Below, one piece after another: positions 44,722-53,900 of a stretch of 64,000 nt of DNA; the stretch's first letter is position 1, and every line of letters starts with the position of its first letter. This DNA comes from Pseudomonadota bacterium (GTDB taxonomy: Bacteria; Myxococcota_A; Polyangia; GCA-2747355). The DNA is taken from NCBI GenBank assembly GCA_016711215.1, contig JADJTL010000003.1, positions 434,001 to 498,000 of the forward strand. Reading direction: 5' to 3'. The position numbers were made by a program, and so were the translations under genes. The notes under the pieces were generated by a model. The model was given only the letters and a program-made list of their open reading frames with translations. It made no database searches and was not told where the DNA came from.

Positions 44722-46635
44722 TTACATCTCTTCCAGCACGGCGATGCCGAGCAGGCCGAGACCGGCCTTCACCGTATGGCCCACCGCCGCCACCAGCATC
44801 AGGCGCGCGGCGCGCAGCTCGGCGTCGTCGCAGGTGGCGATCGGATGATTCGCCTTGTCGGTGAAGATGAAGGCGAAGCGCTTGCAAAGGTCGAAGAGGT
44901 ACTCGGCGAGGCGCGACGGGTCGCAGCTCTCGGCGGCGCGCAGCACGAGCGCCGGCCACTGCGCCAGGCGCCGCACCAGGTCGAGCTCCTGCGGCGTCTG
45001 CAGCCGCGCGGCCGCCGCCGCCTCGAAGCCAGGCTCGCCGCCCCCGACCTTACGCACCAGCGAGCGCGTGCGCGCGTAGTTGAAGAGGCAATAGGGCCCC
45101 GTCTGGCCGAGGAAGTCGATGCTCGCGCGCGGGTCGTACTCGAAGGCGCTGCGCGGCGAGTACTTGAGCAAGAAGTACTTGAGCGCGGCCATGCCGATGT
45201 GCTCGGCGCGACGCTCGAGCTCGGCCTCGCTCAGGTCGGCCGTATGCGCCTTGCCCTCCGCCACGCGCGCCTCGGTCTCGGCGCGGGCCAGCCGGTGCAT
45301 CTCGTCCATCAGGTCATCGGCGTCGACGACCGTCCCCTCACGGCTCTTCATCCGCCCCTCGGGCAGGCGGATCATCCCGTAGGAGAGATGCCGGCAGCGC
45401 TCCGCCAGCCCGGGCCGCAGCAAGCCGAGGATCTTGAAGAGCACGTCGAAGTGGTAGTTCTGCTCGTCGCCGACCACGTAGACCAGCACCGCCGGCTGGA
45501 GCTGGTCGACGCGCTCGACCGCGGTGCCGAGATCCTGGGTCATGTAGACGCTGGTGCCGTCGCTGCGCAGCAGCACCTTCTCGCCGCTCAGCCCCACCTG
45601 CGCCAGATCGCAGATCACGGCCCCGTCGGCCCGGCGCTGCATCACCCCGCGATCGAGCCCCTCCTGCACCAGCCGCTTGCCGAGCTTGTAGGTCTCGCTC
45701 TCGTACTGGATCAGCTCGAAGCCGACGCCCATCCGCGCGTAGGTCGCCTGAAAGCCGGCGAGCACCCAGTCGTTCATTCGACGCCAGAGCGCGAGGACCT
45801 CGGGGTCGCCCTGCTCCCAGCGCAGCAGCAGCTCGCGCACCTGCGCGCCGAGGACCGAGTCCTGGTTGAAGTAGTCGTCCTTGTAGCCGGCGAAGAAGGC
45901 CTGCGCCGCGCTGGCCACGCGGCCCTCGCCGCTGCCGACCCAGCCCTGCAGGCGCGCGGCCGCCGCCGGGGTCTGCTGCCAGGCCAGGTACTCCTCGCTC
46001 AGCCGCCGCTCGAAGCGCACGTAGCAGTCGCCGACCAAGCGGTCGCCCTTCTGCCCCGCGCTCTGCGGGTCGCTGCCCGCGCCCCAGAGCTGGTAGGCCA
46101 GCATCGACTTGCAGATGTGCACGCCGCGGTCGTTGACCAGGTTGACCCGCGTGACGCGATGGCCGACGAAGCGCAGCAGCGCGGCCACCGCCGCCCCGAG
46201 CAGGTTGTTGCGCAGATGCCCGAGGTGCAGCGGCTTGTTGGTGTTGGGCGAGGAGTACTCGATCAGCCAATGCTGCGGCGCCGCCGCGCCCTCCGCGCCG
46301 AAGCGCGCGCCCTGGCTCAGCGCCTGCCGCAGCACCACCTGGACCAGCGTCGCCTCGTGCAGCTTGAGGTTGACGTAGCCCTTGTCGTCGCTCGCCGCGG
46401 CGATCACCGCGTCGGGCGTCAGCGCCGCGGCCACCTCGCGGGCGATCTGCGGCGGCGCCCGGCGCAGCACGCGCGCCAGCGCAAAACACGGGAAGCCCAG
46501 GTCGCCCTGCTCGGGCTGCGGCGGCGCCACCAGCTCGAAGGCGACGCCCGGCGCCCCCACCTGGGCCAACGCCGCGGCCACCCGCGCCTGCAGGTGAGCC
46601 TCGAGCTCGGCGATCGTCAAGGTGCTGACGTCCAT
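44722..46635 (-). CDS. argS: Arginyl-tRNA synthetase
   Basis: A 637-residue class Ia enzyme. The N-terminal Add-1 domain is followed by the catalytic core with the HIGH-like motif (YSSPNTNKPLHLGHLRNN), an EGRMKSREGTVV segment in place of KMSKS, and the helical anticodon domain. The Phe/Tyr of the C-terminus is replaced by EEM. It starts the tRNA-synthetase operon; pheS follows after 34 bp. Confidence 0.94.
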   Translation of the reverse strand: MDVSTLTIAELEAHLQARVAAALAQVGAPGVAFELVAPPQPEQGDLGFPCFALARVLRRAPPQIAREVAAALTPDAVIAAASDDKGYVNLKLHEATLVQVVLRQALSQGARFGAEGAAAPQHWLIEYSSPNTNKPLHLGHLRNNLLGAAVAALLRFVGHRVTRVNLVNDRGVHICKSMLAYQLWGAGSDPQSAGQKGDRLVGDCYVRFERRLSEEYLAWQQTPAAAARLQGWVGSGEGRVASAAQAFFAGYKDDYFNQDSVLGAQVRELLLRWEQGDPEVLALWRRMNDWVLAGFQATYARMGVGFELIQYESETYKLGKRLVQEGLDRGVMQRRADGAVICDLAQVGLSGEKVLLRSDGTSVYMTQDLGTAVERVDQLQPAVLVYVVGDEQNYHFDVLFKILGLLRPGLAERCRHLSYGMIRLPEGRMKSREGTVVDADDLMDEMHRLARAETEARVAEGKAHTADLSEAELERRAEHIGMAALKYFLLKYSPRSAFEYDPRASIDFLGQTGPYCLFNYARTRSLVRKVGGGEPGFEAAAAARLQTPQELDLVRRLAQWPALVLRAAESCDPSRLAEYLFDLCKRFAFIFTDKANHPIATCDDAELRAARLMLVAAVGHTVKAGLGLLGIAVLEEM

Positions 46636-46778
46636 CGGGCGGCGACACTAGTGCAAGATCGCCAACCGTTCAATGCGCCCGCGCGGCCTGTCGAGCCCGG
46701 GCGGCCCGGCGAGGAACTGGCCCCCGAGCAGCAAGCCCCCTACGTTTCCCTGCCCGCGCCAAGGAGGCCACCCACCCG

Positions 46779-47801
46779 ATGCCGCGCCACGCGCAGGTCG
46801 TGCGCCAATGGAAGCTGCTGCGCCGCCTCGAGCGCGCCGCCCAGGGCCAGAGCGTGGCCGAGCTGGCGGGCGACGAGGTCGCCGCCCAGCGCGCCTGCTA
46901 CCGCGACCTCGAGGCGCTGCAGGCCGCCGGCTTCCCGCTCTACACCGAGGAGCGCGAGGGCCTGCGGCGCTGGTGTCTGACAGAGGCCTTCCGCAGCCAG
47001 CGCGCGATCCCCCTCGCCACCAGCGAGCTGCTCGCCCTGCGCGCCGCCCGCAGCGCCCTGCGCCACTTCGCCCAGACGCCCTTCTTCGAGGGGCTGCAGG
47101 CCCTCAGCGACAAGCTCGACGCCCTCCTCGCGCCGGAGCAGCGCCGCTTCGCCGAGCAGATGGACGACATCGTCGTCGGCGACCGCTTCGGCAGCCCCGA
47201 CCACGGCGCGCTGCGCGAGCTGATCGACACGCTGACCGAGGCCTGCGCCCGACGCGTCACCCTGGCGATCACCTACCGCGCCAGCCGCGGCGACGAGACC
47301 ACCCGGCGGGTCGATCCCTACAAGCTCTGGCTGCACCGCGGCAGCGCCTACCTGGTGGCCCACTGCCACCTGCGCCAGGCCGTCCGCACCTTCGCCGTCG
47401 CGCGCATCGCCGCCGCCCTGCCGACGGACGCGACCTTCGACCGTCCGACGAGCTTCGACTTCGATCGTTTCGTCCACGACCGCTTCCGCATCTGCGGCGA
47501 CGGCCAGCCCACGCCCGTGACCCTCTGGTTCGCCCCCGAGGTCGCCCGCTACATCCGCGAGCGCACCTGGCACCCGACCCAGCAGCTCACGCCCGCCGCC
47601 GACGGCGCCGTCACCCTGACCATGACCGTCGACGGCCTGACCGAGCTCGCCGCCTGGCTCCTGAGCTTCGGCCCCCGCGCCCGCGTCCTCGCCCCCACCA
47701 CCCTAGCCACCCACCTCCAAACCCAACTCCACGCCGCCCTAGCGGGATACGAGGGCAGGGAGCAGGCGGACGCCAACGCGAGCGCGAGCAAAAAACAGTG
47801 A
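46779..47801 (+). CDS. WYL-domain transcriptional regulator
   Basis: A 340-residue regulator with an N-terminal winged helix (about 1-60: VVRQWKLLRRLERAAQGQSVAEL), a central WYL domain (about 145-225: RVTLAITYRAS...RVDPYKLWLHRGSAYLVAHC) and a C-terminal WCX extension. WYL domains bind ligands or nucleic acid and often control defence loci. It is co-directional with cas3, 90 bp upstream, so it is a likely regulator of this cas operon. An AAGGAGG site precedes the ATG at 46779. The C-terminus is Ala/Ser-rich. Confidence 0.85.
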   Translation: MPRHAQVVRQWKLLRRLERAAQGQSVAELAGDEVAAQRACYRDLEALQAAGFPLYTEEREGLRRWCLTEAFRSQRAIPLATSELLALRAARSALRHFAQTPFFEGLQALSDKLDALLAPEQRRFAEQMDDIVVGDRFGSPDHGALRELIDTLTEACARRVTLAITYRASRGDETTRRVDPYKLWLHRGSAYLVAHCHLRQAVRTFAVARIAAALPTDATFDRPTSFDFDRFVHDRFRICGDGQPTPVTLWFAPEVARYIRERTWHPTQQLTPAADGAVTLTMTVDGLTELAAWLLSFGPRARVLAPTTLATHLQTQLHAALAGYEGREQADANASASKKQ

Positions 47802-47817
47802 ATCGGAGTGACCCCGG

Positions 47818-47895
47818 ATGTCAAAGCAGCGTGGTGAGATGAGCGAGCATCACCCAAAGAACGACGGCAACGATCGCACGATGAGCGGCCGATGA
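47818..47895 (+). CDS. Possible 25-codon leader peptide ahead of cas3
   Basis: A frame reading MSKQRGEMSEHHPKNDGNDR and five more residues, ending at TGA inside the ATGA of the cas3 start. cas3 has no clear ribosome site of its own, so coupling from this frame is plausible. The first bases, around CCCCGGATGTCA, resemble those at the cas4-cas1 start (57551). Evidence is positional only. Confidence 0.3.
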   Translation: MSKQRGEMSEHHPKNDGNDRTMSGR

Positions 47896-50609
47896 CTGAT
47901 TTCAACACCTGGTTCCGGCGCGTCGTCGGTGAGTCCGTCTCGCCGCACCCCTGGCAATGTACGCTCGCCACGAGAACGGACCCCGCCAGCCGCCTGATTC
48001 GCATACCCACGGGCTTGGGAAAGACGCTGGGCGTGCTCGCCGCCTGGTCTTGGCACCGCATCGAGCGTGCCGACGATCGCTGGCCACGCCGGTTGGTCTG
48101 GTGTCTGCCGATGCGCGTGCTGGTCGAGCAGACAGAGGCCATCGTGCGAGCGGCGCTAGACCGCACTGACCTGCTCTGGGATACCGCTTCCGACCACACG
48201 GGCCGAGTCGGCGTGCACACCCTCATGGGCGGCGCCGAGGCCGACGGTGACTGGAACCTCTTCCCTGAGGCGTGCGCGGTGCTTGTCGGCACGCAGGACA
48301 TGTTGCTCTCCCGCGCGTTGAACCGCGGCTACGCCACTGGGCGCGCGCGCTGGCCCTTCGAGTTCGGATTGCTCAGTCACGATGCGCTATGGGTGATGGA
48401 CGAGGTCCAGCTGATGGACGTTGGGCTGGCCACCAGTGCTCAGCTCCAGGCCTTTCACGACGAAGACGCGCCGAAGGGACTGCGGCCGCGAAGCACCTGG
48501 TGGATGAGCGCAACCTTGCAGCCCGACTGGCTGGAGAGCGTCGACACGGCGCCCCGACACAGCGAATGGGTTCGCGACCCCTGCGTCGTACCAGCGGACC
48601 AGCGCACGGGTGATGCATGGTCGATCACGAAGCAGCTTCAGCTGGCCACCCTTGCGCGGCAGGACGCGGAGTCCTTCGCTCGCCTCGTGCTAGACGAGCA
48701 TGCGCAGCTGATCGACGGCGTTAACGGCCGCATCACCCTGGTTGTCTGCAATACCGTGGACCGCGCCTGCCAGACCTTCGCGTGCCTGCGCGAGCGGGCC
48801 CCCGCGCAACCTGTCGAGCTCATTCACAGCCGCTTTCGCGGCGCCGAGCGCGCGAGGTGGCGCCAGCGCTTCCTCAGCCGCGCCGCCTGTACGCCCGGCA
48901 ATAACCGCATCATTGTCGCGACGCAGGTCGTCGAAGCGGGGGTCGATATCTCCGCCGGGTGCATCGTCACGGACCTCGCACCGTGGCCCAGCCTGGTGCA
49001 GCGCTTCGGTCGCTGTGCTCGCTACGGTGGACGGGGCACGGTGGTCGTCGTCGATCGCGGGCGCGACGCGCTCGCCGCACCACCCTACTCCAGTGCAGAA
49101 CTTGAGGCGGCCTGGGACGCGATCCAAGGGCTCAGCAGCGCCGAGGTCGGCATCGCCGCGCTGGAGCTCTTCGAAGAGCACCTGCCTGAGAACGTCCGCG
49201 CGCGACTCTACCCATACGAGCCCCAGCACCTCCTGCTCCGCCGCGAATTCGAAGAGCTCTTCGACACGACACCCGATCTCACAGGTGGCGAGCTGGACAT
49301 CAGCCGCTTCATCCGGGCCGGCACGGAAAAAGACGTGCTCGTGTTCTGGACCGACGCACCTCCCGGCAAGAAGGGCAGGCCTGGATCGACACCACCGCCG
49401 GAGCGCCAGCCGAGCCGCGCCGAGCTGTGCGCCGTGCCCTTCCTCACGGCACGCGACTGGCTCTGCGGCAAGGAATCGGGCAAGAGTCGCAAACCACGGC
49501 TCCGCCCCGGTGTCAGAGCCTGGACGTGGGACTGGATCGACGGCGAGTGGGTGGTCGCCGACCGCGCAATGCTGACGCCGGGTCGCCTGGTCTGCGTCGC
49601 AAGCGACGCCGGCGGCTACAGCGTCGAGCGCGGCTTTGACCCGACCTCGCGCGCTCCTGTGCCTCCGGTGCCACCTCCTCCCTTAGCAGCACGACCCAGC
49701 GCCCAGCTCGACGCGGACAGGCGCGGTGACAGCGAGAGCCTGAGCGTCGCCGCGTGGAAGACCATCGCCTGTCACAGTCGCGAGGTTGTCGAAATCGCCG
49801 AGGGCATCGCCCGGGCGGTGGGCCTGCGTAGTGACCTGCGCCGAGTCCTCGAGCTCGCTGGCCAGTGGCACGATCTGGGCAAGGCACACCCGGCCTTTCA
49901 GGGGGCCATCCGCCACGAGCAGCGTCCCGCTCGCCAGGATCTCGCCAAGGCGCCGAGAAGCGCGTGGCCCAAGCCGCCCAAGACCTACCGCACGAGCGAC
50001 GACCGCGATCTCAGACCGGGGCTGCGGCACGAGCTGGCGAGCGCCCTCGCGCTCTTCGCCGTTCTCAGACGTCACGCCCCGCTGCACGAAGCCCTGCTCG
50101 GTCCCTGGCGCGAAGCGCTGCCGCTCCTGGGTCAAGCGCTTCCTGAGGCCTCTGCGCCCACCCCACCCACACCAGGCGAACAAGCCGTGCTCGACTGCTC
50201 GGCCGAGGATTTCGATCTGCTGGCCTACCTGGTCGCGTGCCATCACGGAAAGGTTCGCGTCGCGCTCCATGCGGGACCCAAAGACCAAGACTACCGGGCA
50301 ACCGATGATGGGCACGGGCTGCCTATTCGCGGCGTGCGGGAGGGCGACGTGCTGCCCTCGCTCGCCGCCGTGGAGGACCCTGGAGGCCCGCCGCTGACAC
50401 CGCTGACGCTCACCCTCGAACCCGCCGCGCTCGGCTTGTCCGCGGTAACTGGTCGCAGCTGGCGCGAACGAACGCTGGGGCTCATAGCGCGCCTAGGCCC
50501 GGGGGCACTGGCTTGGCTGGAAGGGCTGTTGATGGCGGCCGACCGCCGGGCCTCCGCGCGAACCACCGCGGACCCGATCTTCGCGCCGCACCAGGAGCCA
50601 CCCCGATGA
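47892..50609 (+). CDS. cas3: Cas3 helicase-nuclease, type I-G (I-U) form
   Basis: A 905-residue effector nuclease-helicase. The helicase is N-terminal: Walker A PTGLGKT (39-45), DEVQ box at 170-173, SAT at 206-208, and motif VI VQRFGRCARYGGRG. The HD nuclease is C-terminal, with a His in TIACHSREV near 627 and the His-Asp pair in QWHDLGKAHP near 659. Helicase-then-HD order is a hallmark of type I-G. It degrades target DNA after recruitment by the Csb complex. The stop overlaps csx17 as ATGA. Confidence 0.92.
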   Translation: MTDFNTWFRRVVGESVSPHPWQCTLATRTDPASRLIRIPTGLGKTLGVLAAWSWHRIERADDRWPRRLVWCLPMRVLVEQTEAIVRAALDRTDLLWDTASDHTGRVGVHTLMGGAEADGDWNLFPEACAVLVGTQDMLLSRALNRGYATGRARWPFEFGLLSHDALWVMDEVQLMDVGLATSAQLQAFHDEDAPKGLRPRSTWWMSATLQPDWLESVDTAPRHSEWVRDPCVVPADQRTGDAWSITKQLQLATLARQDAESFARLVLDEHAQLIDGVNGRITLVVCNTVDRACQTFACLRERAPAQPVELIHSRFRGAERARWRQRFLSRAACTPGNNRIIVATQVVEAGVDISAGCIVTDLAPWPSLVQRFGRCARYGGRGTVVVVDRGRDALAAPPYSSAELEAAWDAIQGLSSAEVGIAALELFEEHLPENVRARLYPYEPQHLLLRREFEELFDTTPDLTGGELDISRFIRAGTEKDVLVFWTDAPPGKKGRPGSTPPPERQPSRAELCAVPFLTARDWLCGKESGKSRKPRLRPGVRAWTWDWIDGEWVVADRAMLTPGRLVCVASDAGGYSVERGFDPTSRAPVPPVPPPPLAARPSAQLDADRRGDSESLSVAAWKTIACHSREVVEIAEGIARAVGLRSDLRRVLELAGQWHDLGKAHPAFQGAIRHEQRPARQDLAKAPRSAWPKPPKTYRTSDDRDLRPGLRHELASALALFAVLRRHAPLHEALLGPWREALPLLGQALPEASAPTPPTPGEQAVLDCSAEDFDLLAYLVACHHGKVRVALHAGPKDQDYRATDDGHGLPIRGVREGDVLPSLAAVEDPGGPPLTPLTLTLEPAALGLSAVTGRSWRERTLGLIARLGPGALAWLEGLLMAADRRASARTTADPIFAPHQEPPR

Positions 50610-52870
50610 CGCTCCACCTGCACCATCTCGCCGGCTGCACCCCCGCGCCGCTGGCGTACTACCTTAAGGCACTCGGGATCCTGCGCGTCCTGGCCGAGCA
50701 AACGCCCGACTCGCAGGCCCGCGGCTGGTGGCAAGATGAGCACTTCTGCCTGCTGAGCACGCTCGAGCGCGCCGAGCTGGAGCGCTTTCTGCTCACAGGC
50801 TATGCGCCAACGGCCTTTGTTTCCCCCTGGAACAAGGGTTCAGGCTTCTACAGGCAGGACGACCCCGCGCTGGATCCCATCGAGCGATCGACTGCCGCCC
50901 GCTTCGCACCCTTCCGCGCGGGTATCGCGGCGGCCCGCGGTCCCCTCGCCCAGATCGCCGCTGCCGATGCTGCCATCCGGCAGCTCAAGACCACGACCAA
51001 AGTGAAGAAGGGCATGAGCGACGCGGAGAAGCGCACCGCGCGGGCGAGGGAAAGCGACCTCGAGCACAAACGCGAACTCGCTCTTGCCGAAAAAAACTTC
51101 AAGGCGCTCAAGGCCGAGCTCTTCACTCCCTTCCTCCGGTCCTGGCGCGGCCCGCACCGCCGCTGGCTCGACGCGGCGATGGTGTTGCTCGATGACGGAC
51201 GCGCAGCCTGGCCCTCGCTGCTCGGCACCGGCGGCTGCGATGGCCGTCTCGACTTCACGAATAACGCGATGCAGCGTCTCGGTGACCTCTTCGACCTGGC
51301 CGCGCCTGATGGTCGATGCAAGCCAGCGGCGACCGAACTCCTCGCGCACAGCCTATGGGACACACCCACGGATGGCCTGCTCTGCGGCGCCGCTATCGGC
51401 CAGTTCCTGCCCGGTGGCGCGGGAGGCGCCAACAGCAGCAGCGGTCCCGGGGGCGACAGCCTGGTCAACCCGTGGGACTTCATCCTGATGCTTGAGGGCG
51501 CCCTGCTCTTCAGTGCGCGATCGACGCGACGCCTCGATCCATTCGCGACGAGCCGAGCCAGCGCCCCCTTCGCCGTTCGAGCGCATGCCGCCGGCCACGG
51601 CACGCGGGGGCATGAGAAGGCCGATCGGGGTGAGCAGTGGATGCCCTTGTGGTCCAACCCGACCAGTCTGGCCGACCTGGAGGCAATGATCGGCGAGGCC
51701 CGCCTCCAGCTCGGGAGGCAAGTCGCTCACCGCCCGATCGACGTCGCCCGTGCGCTGTCACGCCTCGGCGCGACCCGCGGGATCACTGCGTTCAATCGCT
51801 TCGGGTACCTGGAGCGCAATGGCCAATCGAAGATCGCGGTGCCACTGGGACGGCTGGGGGTTTACTCGCGGCCCCGTGCGCATCTGATCGACGATCTCGC
51901 CCCCTGGATCGATCGTCTCCAGCGATTGGCCCGGGACCAACATGCGCCCAGACGGCTCGTACTGGCGGAGGGCGGGCTCGCCGACGCCGTTTTTGCGGCT
52001 CTGACCCACGACGACGCTCCCCCACGCTGGCAGGCGGTTCTGCTTGCGGCGGGCAGTGTGGAAGCCCTGCAGGCCAGCGGAACGGCGTTCAAGGCCGGAC
52101 CGCTTCCGCCGCTCGCGCCGGAGTGGATCGTCGCGGCTGATGACGGCACCGTCGAGTGGCGCCTCGCTTGCGCACTGGGCAGCGCCGCTGCCTCGTACGA
52201 TGCGACACGCCGGCCGCACGACCCGGTTCGGCATCACTGGCTACCGCTCCAGCCCGGCGGCCGTCGCTTCCTGGAGCAAGACAAACACCTGCGGCGCGAC
52301 TCTCGGGTCGTGATGATGGGTCGCGATCCCGTGGCGGACTTCGGGGCGCTGGTGCAACGGCGGGTGATCGAGGCGGCTCAACACGGCCAGCGCCGGCTGC
52401 CTCTCGTGTCGGCGCGCGGATGCGACGCGCATCCCGCGGACCTCGCCGCGCTCCTTGCGGGCGAGGTTGACCTGGAGCGCGTCTCCATACTGGCGCGCTC
52501 CCTGATGGCCGTCCGCTGGGAGCGCTGCGCTTCCGCGCCATGCGCGCAGGCGCGCCGCGACCCCTGGCCCGACGAGGCCTGGATCGCCGTTCGCCTCTGC
52601 TGCCTGCCGTGGCCGCTGGAGACCCAGCGATCGATCCCCGTCGACGAGGGAACGATTCGCCGCCTCCTCGCCGGCGATGCCGCCGGCGCGGTGGCTCTCG
52701 CGCTGCGGCGCCTGCGCAGCGCTGGCCTCCGACCGCCACTACGCGCGGCTTTCGCCGATGCCGCCACGGCGAAGCGCTGGGCCGCCGCCCTCGCCTTTCC
52801 AGTCAGCCAGCGCTGCGCGCGTGCGATGGCCCAACGCTTCGATCCCCAGCAGCACAAGGAGCTAACATGA
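50606..52870 (+). CDS. csx17: Csx17 (Cas8u2), large subunit of type I-G Cascade
   Basis: A 754-residue protein with the Csx17 N-terminus MTLHLHHLAGCTPAPLAYYL (LxGC and PLxxYLKALGILRxL) and the conserved NPWDFILMLEGALLF block near residue 290. Csx17 is the Cas8-like large subunit of type I-G, presumed to recognise the PAM and contact Cas3. It has a CAGGAG site, overlaps cas3 by 4 bp and csb1 by 4 bp. A helical Lys-rich segment lies near residues 130-170. Confidence 0.88.
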   Translation: MTLHLHHLAGCTPAPLAYYLKALGILRVLAEQTPDSQARGWWQDEHFCLLSTLERAELERFLLTGYAPTAFVSPWNKGSGFYRQDDPALDPIERSTAARFAPFRAGIAAARGPLAQIAAADAAIRQLKTTTKVKKGMSDAEKRTARARESDLEHKRELALAEKNFKALKAELFTPFLRSWRGPHRRWLDAAMVLLDDGRAAWPSLLGTGGCDGRLDFTNNAMQRLGDLFDLAAPDGRCKPAATELLAHSLWDTPTDGLLCGAAIGQFLPGGAGGANSSSGPGGDSLVNPWDFILMLEGALLFSARSTRRLDPFATSRASAPFAVRAHAAGHGTRGHEKADRGEQWMPLWSNPTSLADLEAMIGEARLQLGRQVAHRPIDVARALSRLGATRGITAFNRFGYLERNGQSKIAVPLGRLGVYSRPRAHLIDDLAPWIDRLQRLARDQHAPRRLVLAEGGLADAVFAALTHDDAPPRWQAVLLAAGSVEALQASGTAFKAGPLPPLAPEWIVAADDGTVEWRLACALGSAAASYDATRRPHDPVRHHWLPLQPGGRRFLEQDKHLRRDSRVVMMGRDPVADFGALVQRRVIEAAQHGQRRLPLVSARGCDAHPADLAALLAGEVDLERVSILARSLMAVRWERCASAPCAQARRDPWPDEAWIAVRLCCLPWPLETQRSIPVDEGTIRRLLAGDAAGAVALALRRLRSAGLRPPLRAAFADAATAKRWAAALAFPVSQRCARAMAQRFDPQQHKELT

Positions 52871-53898
52871 GCATCAATCTCACCGCGCTCGATCAGGCGA
52901 CGCGCCTGCTCTTCACCGTGCCTCTGCGTCCGATCCAGTCGGACCGCTTCCAGCCGACCGGCTTCCCGAGCCTCGGGGCCGCCACCTACCAGACGAACCA
53001 GGGGCCCAAGCTGCTGGTTGAGAGCACCCAGAGCATGGCGAATCGCCTCGAGGCGACCTGCTGGGACTACGCGGCCCACACCCCCGTGCCGGTGCTTCGC
53101 GGCACCTCCCATGTGACGGTCACCCGCAATGGGGCCTTCCTCACCGACACGATGCTCGAGGCCCATCGCCTCAACAGCCCCTACATCTTAGAGAACAAGG
53201 CCGACGCCTCCTTGGCAAAGAAGCTCAAGGCCGACCTCGGCGGCCTCGAGGAGGGACCGATCAACCGTAAGCTCCTCGCCGCGGTGCTGCTGCGCTACGA
53301 CATCGGCAGCCTGATCCACGGCGTGTTCCTCGCAAAGAAGGAGCTGGCAGGCGGGCGCCTGCGGGTGGCTCGGGCCCTCTCCGCCTTCATCGAGGCCAGC
53401 GGCGTGCGCATCGCGGCCTCCGGTGGCGTCAAGAACGACCACGTAAACCCGTCGGGCGTAACCAAAGATGGCTTCGGCAACGTGCCCTTCGCGCGCGATG
53501 AGTTCACAGCCGATCGTATCGACTGCCATATCAACCTCGATCTCGCCCAGCTCCGTGGCTATGGGCTTGGGCCCGAGGCCGAGCGACTCCTGATCCTGCT
53601 CGCGCTGCACCGCGTCCGGAAACTACTGGACGGCGATCTTCGGCTGCGCACCGCCTGCGATCTCCAGCGGGTCGAAGACGGTGCGATTGTCGCGACGCGC
53701 CCCAACGGCTTCGTGCTCCCGCCCCTGGCCGAGTTCGAAGCAGCCTTAGCCGCGGCCATCGCCGCGTGCGCGCCGCAGATGCTGCAAGAGACCGTCGTCT
53801 TCGACGGACCGCTCAAGAAGGGGAAGGACGAGGACACCACCAGCACCGACGAAGATGAAGCGAGTGACGACGCGGAGCACGACGAGCACGGGAGCTGA
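52867..53898 (+). CDS. csb1: Csb1 (GSU0053-type Cas7), backbone subunit
   Basis: A 343-residue Cas7-family RAMP protein of the GSU0053/Csb1 group. Typical blocks are FQPTGFPSLGAATYQ, ESTQSMANRLE, AHRLNSPYI and GVKNDHVNPSG. Several copies should coat the crRNA spacer. After residue 315 it has a very acidic tail (Glu/Asp/Thr/Ser). The ATGA overlap with csx17 and 2-bp spacing to csb2 show one tightly coupled operon. Confidence 0.9.
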   Translation: MSINLTALDQATRLLFTVPLRPIQSDRFQPTGFPSLGAATYQTNQGPKLLVESTQSMANRLEATCWDYAAHTPVPVLRGTSHVTVTRNGAFLTDTMLEAHRLNSPYILENKADASLAKKLKADLGGLEEGPINRKLLAAVLLRYDIGSLIHGVFLAKKELAGGRLRVARALSAFIEASGVRIAASGGVKNDHVNPSGVTKDGFGNVPFARDEFTADRIDCHINLDLAQLRGYGLGPEAERLLILLALHRVRKLLDGDLRLRTACDLQRVEDGAIVATRPNGFVLPPLAEFEAALAAAIAACAPQMLQETVVFDGPLKKGKDEDTTSTDEDEASDDAEHDEHGS

Positions 53899-53900
53899 GC

